A stretch of 64,000 nucleotides of DNA from Modestobacter sp. DSM 44400. GTDB taxonomy: Bacteria; Actinomycetota; Actinomycetes; Mycobacteriales; Geodermatophilaceae. The first letter of the stretch is position 1. Every line of letters begins with the position of its first letter. Under the pieces are notes generated by a model, which ran no database searches, had not been told where the DNA came from, and saw only the letters and a list, made by a program, of their open reading frames with translations. The DNA is taken from the NCBI RefSeq assembly GCF_900107175.1, contig NZ_FNOZ01000020.1, forward strand, positions 20,796 through 84,795, given 5' to 3'. Positions 54,045-63,214 of the stretch are shown here, one piece after another. The translations under genes and the position numbers were made by a program.

Positions 54045-55540
54045 CAGCCGCCGCCGTGCGCGTCGAGGTAGGCCTGGATGACCTTCTTGGCCACCGGGGC
54101 GGAGATGTCGCCGCCGGTGCCGGTGCCCTCGGTACCGCTCTGCCCGCCGTTCCTGATGAACACCGCCACGGCGATCTGCGGGTCCTCGGCGGGGGCGAAG
54201 CCGGTGAACCAGGTGTGCGGCGGGGCGTCGTCCCCACTGGTGCCGACCTCCGCCGTCCCGGTCTTGCCGGCGACCTGGACCCCGTCGATGCGCGCCTTGC
54301 GGCCGGTGCCGTTGGCCACGACGCTGGTCATCATCGTGGTGAGTTCGTCGGCGACGTCGGCGGCGATCGGCTTGCCCAGCTCGTCAGGGTCGGTCTGGTC
54401 GATGACCGTGAGGTCGGGCGCCTGGATGGAGTCGACCAGGTAGGGCTTCATCAGGGTGCCCTTGTTGGCGATCGCCGCGGAGATCATGGCCGCCTGCATG
54501 GCGGTGAGCTGGACGTCCTTCTGCCCGATCGAGCTCTGGCCCAGGGCGGCGTCGTCGGCGATGTCGCCGATCTTGCTGGGGACGACGTGCAGCGGCATGT
54601 CGAAGCCGCCGCCGTCGTCGATGCCGAAGGCCTCGGCCATGTTCCGCACGGTGTCCTCGCCCAGGGTGATGCCCAACTGCGCGAAGGCGGTGTTGCAGGA
54701 GATGGTCAGCGCGTCGATCAGCGGCTGGTCGGCGCCGCCGTTGCAGCTCTCGCCGTTGTAGTTGTTCAGCGGGGTGCTGGTGCCCGGCAGAGTGAGCACG
54801 TCCGGTGCCGGAACGGCGGTCTCGGGCGTGTAATTGCCGCTCGCCAGCGCCGCCGCGGCGATGATCAGCTTGAACACCGACCCTGGGGCGTAGCGCTCGC
54901 TGATCGCCTGGTTGGTCAGTGGGTTCGCCTGGTCGGAGCCATCCGGCGGGATGACCTGGTTGTGGTAGGCGCGGATCTCGGCCGGGTCGTGGGAGGACAG
55001 CTTGCCCGGGTCATAGGTTGGCGTGCTGGCCAGACCCAGGATGGCGCCGGTCTTCGGGTCCAGCGCGACGACGGCCCCGGTGACGCCCTGCAGGGCGTTC
55101 ATCGCCGCCTCCTGCACCGCCGGATCGAGGGTGAGCGACACGTTCCCGCCGGACGGGTCGCGGCCGGTGAACAGGTCGCCCAGCCGCCGCACGACCAGCC
55201 GCGGGTCCGAGCCGGACAGCACGTCGTTCCCCGCCTTCTCCAGGGCGCGGTTGCCGTAGATGAGCGAGTAGAAGCCGGTGGCGGGGGCGTACACCGGGCC
55301 CTGCGGGTACTGGCGCAGGTAGGTCAGCTGGTCGTCGGTGCGCACCGACAGGGCGACCGGGTTGCCGTCGACGACGATCGAACCGCGCTCCCGGTCGTAC
55401 TCCTCGTAGAGCAGGCGGGTGTTGCTGGGGTCGTCGCGCAGCTCGCTGGAGCGGATGACCTGGATGTAGTTGACGTTGAGGATCAGCAGGGTGAACAGCG
55501 CCAGCACGCTGATCGCCACCCGGCGCAGCGGCGCGTTCAC
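54044..55540 (-). CDS. pbpA: Penicillin-binding protein PbpA (class B transpeptidase)
   Basis: 498 residues. One N-terminal helix, a dimerisation domain, and the transpeptidase with SxxK in APGSVFKL, SxN in ISCNTAF and KTG in AGKTGTAEV. It crosslinks peptidoglycan with the RodA polymerase encoded just upstream. It overlaps rodA by four bases and pknA by one. Confidence 0.95.
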   Translation of the reverse strand: MNAPLRRVAISVLALFTLLILNVNYIQVIRSSELRDDPSNTRLLYEEYDRERGSIVVDGNPVALSVRTDDQLTYLRQYPQGPVYAPATGFYSLIYGNRALEKAGNDVLSGSDPRLVVRRLGDLFTGRDPSGGNVSLTLDPAVQEAAMNALQGVTGAVVALDPKTGAILGLASTPTYDPGKLSSHDPAEIRAYHNQVIPPDGSDQANPLTNQAISERYAPGSVFKLIIAAAALASGNYTPETAVPAPDVLTLPGTSTPLNNYNGESCNGGADQPLIDALTISCNTAFAQLGITLGEDTVRNMAEAFGIDDGGGFDMPLHVVPSKIGDIADDAALGQSSIGQKDVQLTAMQAAMISAAIANKGTLMKPYLVDSIQAPDLTVIDQTDPDELGKPIAADVADELTTMMTSVVANGTGRKARIDGVQVAGKTGTAEVGTSGDDAPPHTWFTGFAPAEDPQIAVAVFIRNGGQSGTEGTGTGGDISAPVAKKVIQAYLDAHGGG

Positions 55541-56964
55541 GGCCGGACCACCTCGGTGGGCGCGTCGACCAGTTTGGGTGGCGGTGTCGCCGCCGGCGCC
55601 GCCGGGCGGCGGGCGGCGTCGCTGATCCGGACGAGCAACGCCACCAGTCCGAAGTTGGCCACCAGGGAGGAACCGCCGTAGGCGAGGAAGGGCGTGGTCA
55701 GCCCGGTCAACGGCAGCAGGCCGGTGACGCCGCCGAGGACGACGAACACCTGCCAGGCGACGGCGAACGCCAGTCCGGCGGCCAGCAGCTTGCCGAAGCC
55801 GTCCCGGACGACGAGGGAGGTGCGCAGGCCCCGCTCGACCAGCACCAGGTAGATGACGATCACCGCGACCAGGCCGAACAGGCCCAGCTCCTCACCGATC
55901 GCCGAGGCGATGAAGTCGCTCTTGGCCACCGGGGTCTGGTCGGGGCGCCCGCCGCCCAGTCCGGCGCCGAACAGACCGCCGGTGCCCAGCCCGAACAGCG
56001 ACTGGACGATCTGGTAGCCCCCGGTGTCCTTGTAGGCGAAGGGGTCCAGCCAGGTGTCGACCCGGACCCGGACGTGCCCGAAGAGCTGGTAGGCGACGAA
56101 CGCCCCGCCGGCGAACAGGATCAGGCCGATGACCAGCCAGCTGGCGCGCTCGGTGGCGACGTAGAGCATCACCACGAAGATGCCGAACAGCAGCAGCGAG
56201 CTGCCCAGGTCGCGCTCGAACACCAGCACCAGGATCGACGCGAACCAGGCGAGCACGACCGGCCCCAGGTCGCGGCCGCGCGGCAGCTCCAGGCGGAGCA
56301 CCCGCCGGCTCGCCAGGGCCAGGACGTCGCGCTTGTCGACCAGGTAGGCGGCGAAGAAGATGATCAGGCAGATCTTGGCGAACTCACCGGGCTGGATGGA
56401 GAAGCCGGCCACCCGGATCCACAGCTTGGCGCCGTACACCTCCGAGATCGAGGCCGGCAGCACGGCGGGGATGGCCAGCAGCACCAGGCCGAACAGGGCC
56501 AGCGTGTACGCGAAGCGGGACAGCATCCGGTGGTCGCGGACGACGAGCAGCACCGCGATGAACAGCCCGAGCCCGACGGTGGCCCACAGCAGCTGGACCG
56601 GGGCGTCCTCGCCGGTGTCACTGCCGCCGACCTGGGTCCCGGCGAGGTCCAGCCGGTGGATCATGACCAGACCCAACCCGACCAGCACCGCGATGCAGGG
56701 CAGCAGCAGCGGGTCGGCGTAGGGCGCGAAGCGGCGGACGACGAGGTGCGCGATCGCCCACAGCGCAGCGAACCAGGTACCGAAGGTGGCCAGCTCCGGG
56801 CTCAGCGACCCGGTCACGGTGAGGTCGACGATGCACTGGGCGGCCAGCGTGATCAGGACAGCGAAGCCGAGCAGGGCGAGCTCGGTGTTGCGGCGCTTGG
56901 GCGTCGGAGTGCCGGCCGGTGGCGTGCGCGGGTCGGTGCTGGGGCCGGTCGTCGGGGAAGCCAC
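55537..56964 (-). CDS. rodA: FtsW/RodA/SpoVE family peptidoglycan glycosyltransferase
   Basis: 475 residues, about 10-12 membrane helices. The SEDS polymerase signature includes QPGEFAKICLIIFFAAYLVDKRD and TGLLPLTGLTTPFLAYGGSSLVANFGLVALLVRISD near the C-terminus. It works with PbpA in lipid II polymerisation. It abuts the pstP stop (one-base overlap). Confidence 0.95.
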   Translation of the reverse strand: MASPTTGPSTDPRTPPAGTPTPKRRNTELALLGFAVLITLAAQCIVDLTVTGSLSPELATFGTWFAALWAIAHLVVRRFAPYADPLLLPCIAVLVGLGLVMIHRLDLAGTQVGGSDTGEDAPVQLLWATVGLGLFIAVLLVVRDHRMLSRFAYTLALFGLVLLAIPAVLPASISEVYGAKLWIRVAGFSIQPGEFAKICLIIFFAAYLVDKRDVLALASRRVLRLELPRGRDLGPVVLAWFASILVLVFERDLGSSLLLFGIFVVMLYVATERASWLVIGLILFAGGAFVAYQLFGHVRVRVDTWLDPFAYKDTGGYQIVQSLFGLGTGGLFGAGLGGGRPDQTPVAKSDFIASAIGEELGLFGLVAVIVIYLVLVERGLRTSLVVRDGFGKLLAAGLAFAVAWQVFVVLGGVTGLLPLTGLTTPFLAYGGSSLVANFGLVALLVRISDAARRPAAPAATPPPKLVDAPTEVVRP

Positions 56965-58361
56965 TAGTCGGCGTCCCGGCAGCCCACCTCCGACCCGCCC
57001 GACCGGGTGGGTGAGGTGGTGGTCGGCTCAGTGGTGGGAGCCGGCGAGGAGGGGAGGGCGGGGTCGGCCGGCGTGGCCGTCGCGTCGCCCGCTGGGGTGA
57101 GCGGCGCGGTCGTGTTGGGGGGAGCGGTCGTGGTGCGCTGGGTGGTGCGGCAGACCGGCAGCCGCTGGCCGCGCAGTGCGTCCAGGATCCGCTGGGCGTC
57201 GGCCCGGTCGTCGGCGGTGATGCCGGCGGCCACCCGATTGCGCGCGGCCGGGGTGAGGTCGGTGGAGACCAGGGTGGTGGCCGACTCGACCCGGTAGAGG
57301 TCCAGACCGACGATCGAGGCGTTCAGGCCCTGGAAGACCGCGACCGGCTCGCCATCGGCGTTCTCCTGGACTCCCACGAACCAGTGGCCCATCACGAAGA
57401 GGTACCCGCCGACGGCCACGGCGCCGACCACCACCAGCGTGCCCAGCGCGATCAGCGCCGTGCGCAGCGGCCGGCGACGCCGCGGCGCGGGCGAGCTGCT
57501 CGACAGCGCCGAGGCGGCCGGGGGCGGCGGCGGGTCGTGGAGCGCCGCCCGGCCCGCCGCGGAACGGGGGTCGACCTCACGCTGTCCGCGGTTGTCACCC
57601 GCGGCCCCGTCGATGACCGGGTCGATGAGCGAAGCGGTGCGACCGTCGTCCTCGACGACGTCGGCGACGATGCAGGTGATGTTGTCCGGGCCGCCGCTGC
57701 GCAGCGCCAGTTCGATCAGGCGGTCCGCGGTGGCCTGCGGGTCCGGTTCGACCATCGCCTGCGCCATCGTCTCGTGGCTGACCACGCCGGACAGGCCGTC
57801 GGAGCACAGCAGGTAGCGGTCGCCGGCACGGGCGTCGCGCATGGACAGGTCCGGCTCGACGTCCTGGCCGTTGAGGGCCCGCAGCAGCAGCGAGCGCTGC
57901 GGGTGGCTGGTGGCCTCCTCCTCGGTGATCCGTCCGTCGTCGATCAGCGACTGCACGAACGTGTCGTCGTGGGTGACCTGGGTGAGGACGCCGTCGCGCA
58001 TCAGGTAGGCACGCGAGTCGCCCACGTGGCACAACCCGAGGCGGCCGCCGGCGAACAGGACGGCGGTGAGCGTCGTCCCCATGCCCTCCAGCTCGGGCGA
58101 CTCGCGGATGACCTCGCGCAGGTGCTCGCTGCCGTCGAAGACCGCCTGGCGCAGCGCCTGGAGGAGGTCACCGGAGGGCGCGTCGTCGTCCAGGTGCTCG
58201 AGGGCTGCGATGACCACCTTGCTCGCCACGTCACCGGCGGCGTGGCCGCCCATGCCGTCGGCAACGGCCAGCAGCCGGGGCCCGGCGTACACCGAGTCCT
58301 GGTTGGTACCGCGGATCAGGCCGCGGTCGGAACGCGCGGCGTAGCGCAGGACGAGGGTCAT
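56964..58361 (-). CDS. pstP: PP2C-type Ser/Thr phosphatase PstP
   Basis: 465 residues. Metal-dependent phosphatase (1-235): NQDSVYAG, VADGMGGHAAGDVAS, GDSRAYLMRDGVLTQVTHD and GGPDNITCIVADV with the metal aspartates. A membrane helix (TALIALGTLVVVGAVAVGGYLFV) leads to an extracellular domain and a Thr/Pro-rich tail. It reverses PknA/PknB phosphorylation. A constant-loop hairpin separates it from fhaB. Confidence 0.95.
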   Translation of the reverse strand: MTLVLRYAARSDRGLIRGTNQDSVYAGPRLLAVADGMGGHAAGDVASKVVIAALEHLDDDAPSGDLLQALRQAVFDGSEHLREVIRESPELEGMGTTLTAVLFAGGRLGLCHVGDSRAYLMRDGVLTQVTHDDTFVQSLIDDGRITEEEATSHPQRSLLLRALNGQDVEPDLSMRDARAGDRYLLCSDGLSGVVSHETMAQAMVEPDPQATADRLIELALRSGGPDNITCIVADVVEDDGRTASLIDPVIDGAAGDNRGQREVDPRSAAGRAALHDPPPPPAASALSSSSPAPRRRRPLRTALIALGTLVVVGAVAVGGYLFVMGHWFVGVQENADGEPVAVFQGLNASIVGLDLYRVESATTLVSTDLTPAARNRVAAGITADDRADAQRILDALRGQRLPVCRTTQRTTTAPPNTTAPLTPAGDATATPADPALPSSPAPTTEPTTTSPTRSGGSEVGCRDAD

Positions 58362-58415
58362 GCGGTCTCCTCGCTGGCGCTCGTCGATCCCATGACCGAC
58401 GGTGCTGTGTCCATG

Positions 58416-58439
58416 CGTGACCTCGCAAGCTCGGTCACG
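58416..58439. repeat. Stop-embedded constant-loop hairpin, fhaB
   Basis: Perfect 7-bp arms CGTGACC and GGTCACG around TCGCAAGCTC; the fhaB stop (58437-58435) is in one arm. Confidence 0.8.
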
Positions 58440-58896
58440 ACCGCAGCTCCAGCACGGTCTGCCCGATCCGGATCGGTTGGCCGGGGGCGACCAGCAGCGG
58501 GCCCTGCACGCGCTGCTGGTCGAGGTAGGTGCCGTTGGTGGACCCGAGGTCCTCGACGTACCACTGGCCGCCGCGGTTGGTCAGCCGCGCGTGCCGTGAG
58601 CTGGCGAAGTCGTCGGTCAGGACGAGGGTGGAGTCGTCGGCGCGGCCGATCAGGATCGCCTGCTCTCCCAGGGTGATGCGGGTGCCGGACAGCGGCCCGG
58701 CGGTGACGACGAGATGGCGGGGGCCACGGGCCCCCTTCTTGCGGGCCGCCGCGGCGCGCGGCGGCACCGACGCCACCCGGCCGGCCCGGCCGCCGAACAG
58801 GTCGGCGCGGACCACCCGGAAGGCGGCGAAGATGAACAGCCAGAGCAGGAGCAGGAAGCCGAAGCGGAAGGCCTGGACGACGATCTCCGCCATCAC
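58435..58896 (-). CDS. fhaB: FHA domain protein FhaB
   Basis: 153 residues. An N-terminal membrane helix (FRFGFLLLLWLFIFAAFRVV) precedes a C-terminal FHA domain (70-150): IGRADDSTLVLTDDFASSRHARL, then VEDLGSTNGTYLD. FHA domains read phosphothreonine; in mycobacteria this protein (FipA) links PknA/PknB signalling to division. ATG 58896 or the next Met is the start. Confidence 0.94.
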   Translation of the reverse strand: MMAEIVVQAFRFGFLLLLWLFIFAAFRVVRADLFGGRAGRVASVPPRAAAARKKGARGPRHLVVTAGPLSGTRITLGEQAILIGRADDSTLVLTDDFASSRHARLTNRGGQWYVEDLGSTNGTYLDQQRVQGPLLVAPGQPIRIGQTVLELRS

Positions 58897-58980
58897 GGCA
58901 CCGCGCCGGTGGCGATCGGGTTCACGCGTCCGCCTCGCCGGCGCTCGCCGGCCGCGGTCCCCGGGGCGCTGTGCCTATCC

Positions 58981-59002
58981 GCGAGCTCGCGAGCTCGCTC
59001 AC
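58981..59002. repeat. Stop-embedded constant-loop hairpin, fhaA
   Basis: GCGAGC, loop TCGCGAGCTC, GCTCAC; the fhaA stop (59001-58999) is in one arm. One arm pair is mismatched. Confidence 0.75.
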
Positions 59003-59823
59003 GAGCCGTCCTGCCGGTAGACCAGCACCGAGTGCCCGATCCGGATCACGTCGCCGTCGGCGAGGTCCTGCCGGCCCACCCGGCGGCCGTTGACCAGCGT
59101 GCCGTTGGTCGAGCCGAGGTCCTCGACGGTGGCGGTGCCGCCCTCGAGCTGGACGTCGACGTGCTTGCGGCTGACCCCGGTGTCGGGGAGGCGGATGGCG
59201 GCGTCGGTGCCGCGGCCCAGCACGTTGCTGCCCTCGTCCAGGACGTGCCGGGTGCCCGGACCGTCGACGACGAGCACGTGGCTGACCCCCGGGTGCCGGC
59301 CGGGGCGACCGACGATCGGGGCGCCCTCGCCGGTGTCGGTGGCGTGCGCGGTGGGCGCCCCGCCGCGTAGCGGGGGCAACGGCGGCAGGCCGGGAGGCGC
59401 CGGCGGTGCCGGCGGTGCCGCCACGGCTCCGTCGGCGTGGGGCGGGTGTGCGCTGTCGCCGACGTGTGAGGCCACCTCGAAGACGCCCGTGCGCAGGTCG
59501 TCGTCGCGCTCGAGCTGGACCTCGACGTCACCGAAGGTCTGGTAGCCCTCGTTCTGGATGTGCTCGGTGACCATGTCGGCCAGTTCACCGGCCAGCTGCT
59601 CGGACCACTCGGAGAGGTTGTCGAAGTCGACCGGGCCGAGGGTCACCACGTAGACGTTGGGAGCGAGCACCCGGCCGCCGCCCAGGACCGACCGCTGCTC
59701 GGTCGCCTCGCGCTGCAGAGCGTGTGCGATCTCGGCCGGGTGGACTTTGCCCTTGAAGACCCGGGCGAAGGCGAGACCGACCATCCCCTCGAGGCGACGC
59801 TCGAAGCGCTGCAGAACACCCAC
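58999..59823 (-). CDS. fhaA: FHA domain protein FhaA
   Basis: 274 residues from GTG 59823 (GVLQRFERRLEGMVG). An N-terminal DUF3662 domain (1-125) and a Pro-rich linker precede a C-terminal FHA domain (VLGRGTDAAIRLPDTGVSRKHVDV, EDLGSTNGTLVNG). In mycobacteria FhaA binds the phosphorylated pseudokinase of MviN. GTG 59823 follows AGGGAG by five bases; a longer frame to 60000 is unlikely. First gene of the wall-growth operon. Confidence 0.94.
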   Translation of the reverse strand: MGVLQRFERRLEGMVGLAFARVFKGKVHPAEIAHALQREATEQRSVLGGGRVLAPNVYVVTLGPVDFDNLSEWSEQLAGELADMVTEHIQNEGYQTFGDVEVQLERDDDLRTGVFEVASHVGDSAHPPHADGAVAAPPAPPAPPGLPPLPPLRGGAPTAHATDTGEGAPIVGRPGRHPGVSHVLVVDGPGTRHVLDEGSNVLGRGTDAAIRLPDTGVSRKHVDVQLEGGTATVEDLGSTNGTLVNGRRVGRQDLADGDVIRIGHSVLVYRQDGS

Positions 59824-60053
59824 AGTCGCTCCCTTACGCTCGGCTGACCTCCCACTGCCCTGGACGCTGATCGTAACCGGGCCGGCGTCGCCGGACCGGT
59901 CGGGAAGCGCGGGACGCCCCGGAGGGTTTCCTTCCAGGGAGCGGCGGGCCCTGTCTACCAGGGTGCGTGCCCCGGTGCGGCACGGCGCGCGGAGGAGCAC
60001 CCCGGGGCTGTCGCCGGGGGTCGTCCGACGGCTGCTACTGTCCTTCCTCGCCA

Positions 60054-60136
60054 GGGCAAGTGGCGGAATGGCAGACGCGCACGGTTCAGGTCCGTGTGTC
60101 CGAAAGGACGTGGGGGTTCAAGTCCCCCCTTGCCCA
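60054..60136 (+). tRNA. leuU: tRNA-Leu (CAG)
   Basis: Acceptor GGGCAAG/CTTGCCC, anticodon loop TTCAGGT (CAG), long variable arm GTGTCCGAAAGGACGT, T arm GGGGG TTCAAGT CCCCC. CCA is not encoded. Confidence 0.97.
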
Positions 60137-60143
60137 CACCACC

Positions 60144-60710
60144 TCAGCACCATCCGCGGAGTCCCTTCAAGGGGCCCGTTCCCCTTGTTGGCCAGATCTC
60201 TGCAGCGGGCCCGGTCAGCGCAGCTGGTGACCCCCGGTGGCGGTCCCGGCCGGCCGGGCCGCCCTGCGTCCCGGTGATGCTCTGGACCGGGAGCACCACG
60301 CCCCACGGGCCGATCACCCACACCGGCCACGGGTGGAGCCACCCACCGCCGGCCAGGCTGGTGGCTGCCCAGATGGTGAGCACGATGAGCGCCGTGGTCA
60401 GCCAGCTGCTCCAGGCGGCGCGCAGTGAGCCGCCGGACCCCCCGTGCGCCCGACCTGCGGCACAGGCACCGACGGCGGGTGGGACGGCTGTCGCGGCGCT
60501 TCCGTGCCCGGTGGCCGGCGCAGCGACCGGGGGCACGGTGGCCGTCGGCAAATCGATGGTCAGCTCGCCGTACGTGCGTGCGGCGTAGGTGCGGGCGAGT
60601 CGCTCGTCGTACTCGACGACGGTCAGCCGACCGGCGGACATGTGGGTGCCGAGCACCTCGGCGACCCCGGCCCGGTCGGCATCGGAGGCGCGGAGGTGGG
60701 GCTCGGGCAT
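60144..60710 (-). CDS. DUF1707 domain protein with membrane helices
   Basis: 188 residues. The N-terminal DUF1707 domain reads RASDADRAGVAEVLGTHMSAGRLTVVEYDERLARTYAARTYGELTIDLP. A Pro/Ala linker and one or two hydrophobic segments follow. Such proteins are common in actinobacteria and of unknown role. It is convergent with tRNA-Leu. The C-terminal tail is nonconserved. Confidence 0.86.
   Translation of the reverse strand: MPEPHLRASDADRAGVAEVLGTHMSAGRLTVVEYDERLARTYAARTYGELTIDLPTATVPPVAAPATGHGSAATAVPPAVGACAAGRAHGGSGGSLRAAWSSWLTTALIVLTIWAATSLAGGGWLHPWPVWVIGPWGVVLPVQSITGTQGGPAGRDRHRGSPAALTGPAAEIWPTRGTGPLKGLRGWC
60168..60187 (+). terminator. Terminator after tRNA-Leu
   Basis: Perfect 7-bp stem CAAGGGG / CCCCTTG with a 6-nt loop, followed by TTG. 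Confidence 0.65.
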
Positions 60711-60807
60711 GGCTGGCTCCTCGGCTCGGGTGCTGCGGCCAGTCTGTCGGCCCGGAAGCCGCGGGGACCACGGACGTCTGTCACCAGTTGGGGCCGTTCC
60801 GGGCCGC

Positions 60808-61284
60808 TCAGGTGCGCTCCGTCCGGACCACTCCGCGGCCGGGCCGCCACAAGCTGATGACCAGGGTGCTGCGGTCGTCGGAGACGGCGGTGAGCACCAC
60901 CTGCTCCAGTTCCACGTGGAACAGCTCGAAGGGCTGGCCGGCCGGCACGCCCGTGGCCTGCGTGAAACGGGCCCGGCCGGCCTCGTCGGTCACCTCGGCC
61001 GCGCGGCCGGATACCTTGGCGTCGGCGGAGAAGTCGGCCGGCTCGTCGCTGCCGCTGTGCAGCGCCATGCGCGGGTCGCGCCGCAGGTCGGCGAACGTCA
61101 CCGACCGCGGCAAGCCGGCCAGCCACAGGTCGCCGTCGGTGAAGCGCGCCTCGATGCCGCTGACCCGGGGCGAGCCGTCGGCCCGCAGCGTGGCCAGCAC
61201 CTTGTGACCGTGGGCGTCGAACGCGGCGCGGACCCGGGTGGCGAGCTCGGGCTCGGCTGCCTCGAGGTCGGCGAAGGAGGCCAT
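60808..61284 (-). CDS. Pyridoxamine 5'-phosphate oxidase family protein
   Basis: 158 residues, a split-beta-barrel FMN-binding-type protein: HGHKVLATLRADGSPRVSGIEARFTDGDLWLAGLPRSVTFADLRRDPRMALHS. It is a general flavin reductase-like fold; the substrate is unknown (F420- or FMN-binding relatives exist). ATG 61284 was chosen because the family match starts there. A parS site at 60909-60922 lies inside, encoding FHVE. Confidence 0.85.
   Translation of the reverse strand: MASFADLEAAEPELATRVRAAFDAHGHKVLATLRADGSPRVSGIEARFTDGDLWLAGLPRSVTFADLRRDPRMALHSGSDEPADFSADAKVSGRAAEVTDEAGRARFTQATGVPAGQPFELFHVELEQVVLTAVSDDRSTLVISLWRPGRGVVRTERT
60909..60922. promoter_or_regulatory. parS site inside the PNPOx-like gene
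   Basis: Perfect GTTCCACGTGGAAC, the most distant copy from oriC in this window. Confidence 0.8.
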
Positions 61285-61315
61285 GCGGCATCGTGCACCC
61301 GGCCACCGACTAAAC

Positions 61316-61331
61316 GGAGCCCTCAGGCTCC
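61316..61331. promoter_or_regulatory. Small palindrome in a divergent promoter region
   Basis: GGAGCC and GGCTCC arms with CTCA between, in the 67-bp gap between divergent genes. Possible operator. Confidence 0.35.
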
Positions 61332-61351
61332 AGGTGTGATGAGCTGACGGC

Positions 61352-63214
61352 ATGCCGCTCGACCCCCAGTTCCTGCCGTTCCTGGAAATGGTCAACGAGG
61401 GCGGGTGGTCGCCGCTGTCCACCGGCGACCCGGACGCCGACCGGGACCGGTACCGCCGCCTGTCGCTGCTGCGGCGCGGGGCGGGCTTCGTACCGGAGCC
61501 GGTCGCCGACGTCGAGGACCGCAGCATCGACGGCCCCGGCGGCGAGTTGCGGCTGCGGGTCTACCGGGTCGGCGGCCGCAACCCGTCCCGTGCGCGGCCG
61601 GTGGTGGTGTGGCTGCACGGCGGCGGTTGGATGCTCGGCGACCTGGACACCGTCGACCCGATCTGCCGGCGGGTGGCCAACGCGCTGCGCGCCGTCGTCG
61701 TCTCCGTCGACTACCGGCTGGCGCCCGAACACCCGCACCCCGCGGCGCTGGACGACGCGATGGCGGCGCTGCGCTGGGCGGCCGAGCGCTGGCCGGACGC
61801 GCCGCTGGTGGTCGGTGGGGACAGCGCCGGGGGCGGCCTCGCGGCGGGGGCGGCGCTGCGGGCCCGCGACGAGGGCGGCCTCCGCCTGGCGGTCCAGGTG
61901 CTGGCGTACCCGGCGCTCGACCCGAGTCAGGCACTGCCGTCGGTGGCGGAGAACGGCTCGGGCCTCTTCCTCACCGCCGCGGACATGGCAGACTTCTACG
62001 CCGCCCATGTTCCCGGGGGGCTGGCGCACGACCCGCGGGTAGCCGTCCTCGGCGCGGACCTGCACGACCTGCCCCCGGCGGTCGTGGCGACGGCGGAGTT
62101 CGACCCGCTGCGCGACGAGGGCGACCGGTACGCCGAGCAGCTGTCGGCGGCCGGCGTCCCGGTCACGCACCTGCCCGGTCCCGGCCTGGTGCACGGGTTC
62201 CTCGCGCTGGGCGGGGTGGCCGCCGCGGCCGCCGTCCGCCGGGACGAGGTGCTCGGGGCGGTCGCCGACCTGCTGGACGGGCCGGCGGGCGAGGTCGACG
62301 TGGCAGGCACCTGGCCGCGCACCCAGCCGCTGGGGGCGTGGGTGCAGCGCGGCGACGCCCGGCTGGCGGTCGACCTGCGCGGTGGCGGGCTGCGCCGGCT
62401 GGTGGTCGGGGGCTGGGACGTGCTGGACGGCTATCCGGCGGGAACGGTGCCGGCCGGCCGTCGGGGCGGGGTGCTGCTGCCGTGGCCGAACCGGCTGCGC
62501 GCCGGCCGCTGGCGCTGGGCCGACCGGGACCTCCAGCTGGATGTGGTCAGCCCGGAGTCGCCGAACGCGATCCACGGGCTGGTGTCGGCACAACCCTGGT
62601 CGCTGCTGGCCAGCAGCCAGGACGGTGTCACGGTCGGCACGCTCGTCGAGCCGCGGTCGGGCTATCCGTTCCGGCTCGCCGCGGCGGTCGACTACCGGCT
62701 CGCCCCCGAGCAGCTGACCGTGACCGTGCGGGTCCGCAACGCCGGCGACGCCGACGCCCCGTTCGGCGTGGGCATGCACCCCTACCTGCACGTGGGTGCG
62801 GCGGAGGAGGGCGGTCTGGCCGACGCGGAGCTGACCGTTCCGGCGCGGACCGCGCTGGACGTGGACGGCGGCCTGCCGGTCGGCACCCGCCGGGCCTTCG
62901 ACGGCGCGGTCGGCCGGATCGGCGACCGGGAGCTGGACGACCCGGTGACCGACCTGGTGCGGGACGACGACGGCTGGGCCCGCGTGCGGCTGCGCGGGCC
63001 GGCCGGCGCGCTGGAGCTGGCGGTCGACGGGTCCTGGCCGTGGCTGCAGGTGTACTCCGGCGACACGCTGCCCAGTGGTCAGCGCCGCCGCAGCCTCGCC
63101 GTCGAACCGATGACCTGCCCACCCAACGCGCTGGCCAACGAGGTGGACCTCGTCGTCCTGACGCCCGGCGAGACCTGGTCGGGCACCTGGACGCTGCGCT
63201 GGACGCCGGCGTGA
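61352..63214 (+). CDS. Alpha/beta-hydrolase fused to an aldose-1-epimerase domain
   Basis: 620 residues in one uninterrupted frame. Residues 1-315 form a hormone-sensitive-lipase-type esterase: oxyanion HGGGW (about 88-92), nucleophile GDSAGG (about 157-162), acidic EFDPLRDEGD and His in GLVHGF. Residues 330-620 match the aldose-1-epimerase (mutarotase) fold: PWPNRLRAGRW, AIHGLV with a His, FGVGMHPYLH with the second His, and a C-terminal EVDLVVLTPGETWSGTW. I do not know this fusion as a standard pair. Substrates unknown. The stop overlaps the next GTG. Confidence 0.87.
   Translation: MPLDPQFLPFLEMVNEGGWSPLSTGDPDADRDRYRRLSLLRRGAGFVPEPVADVEDRSIDGPGGELRLRVYRVGGRNPSRARPVVVWLHGGGWMLGDLDTVDPICRRVANALRAVVVSVDYRLAPEHPHPAALDDAMAALRWAAERWPDAPLVVGGDSAGGGLAAGAALRARDEGGLRLAVQVLAYPALDPSQALPSVAENGSGLFLTAADMADFYAAHVPGGLAHDPRVAVLGADLHDLPPAVVATAEFDPLRDEGDRYAEQLSAAGVPVTHLPGPGLVHGFLALGGVAAAAAVRRDEVLGAVADLLDGPAGEVDVAGTWPRTQPLGAWVQRGDARLAVDLRGGGLRRLVVGGWDVLDGYPAGTVPAGRRGGVLLPWPNRLRAGRWRWADRDLQLDVVSPESPNAIHGLVSAQPWSLLASSQDGVTVGTLVEPRSGYPFRLAAAVDYRLAPEQLTVTVRVRNAGDADAPFGVGMHPYLHVGAAEEGGLADAELTVPARTALDVDGGLPVGTRRAFDGAVGRIGDRELDDPVTDLVRDDDGWARVRLRGPAGALELAVDGSWPWLQVYSGDTLPSGQRRRSLAVEPMTCPPNALANEVDLVVLTPGETWSGTWTLRWTPA

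Noticed and set aside
59824..60000. A 59-residue N-terminal extension of FhaA
   Set aside because: The family begins GVLQRFERRLEG, and AGGGAG sits five bases before GTG 59823.
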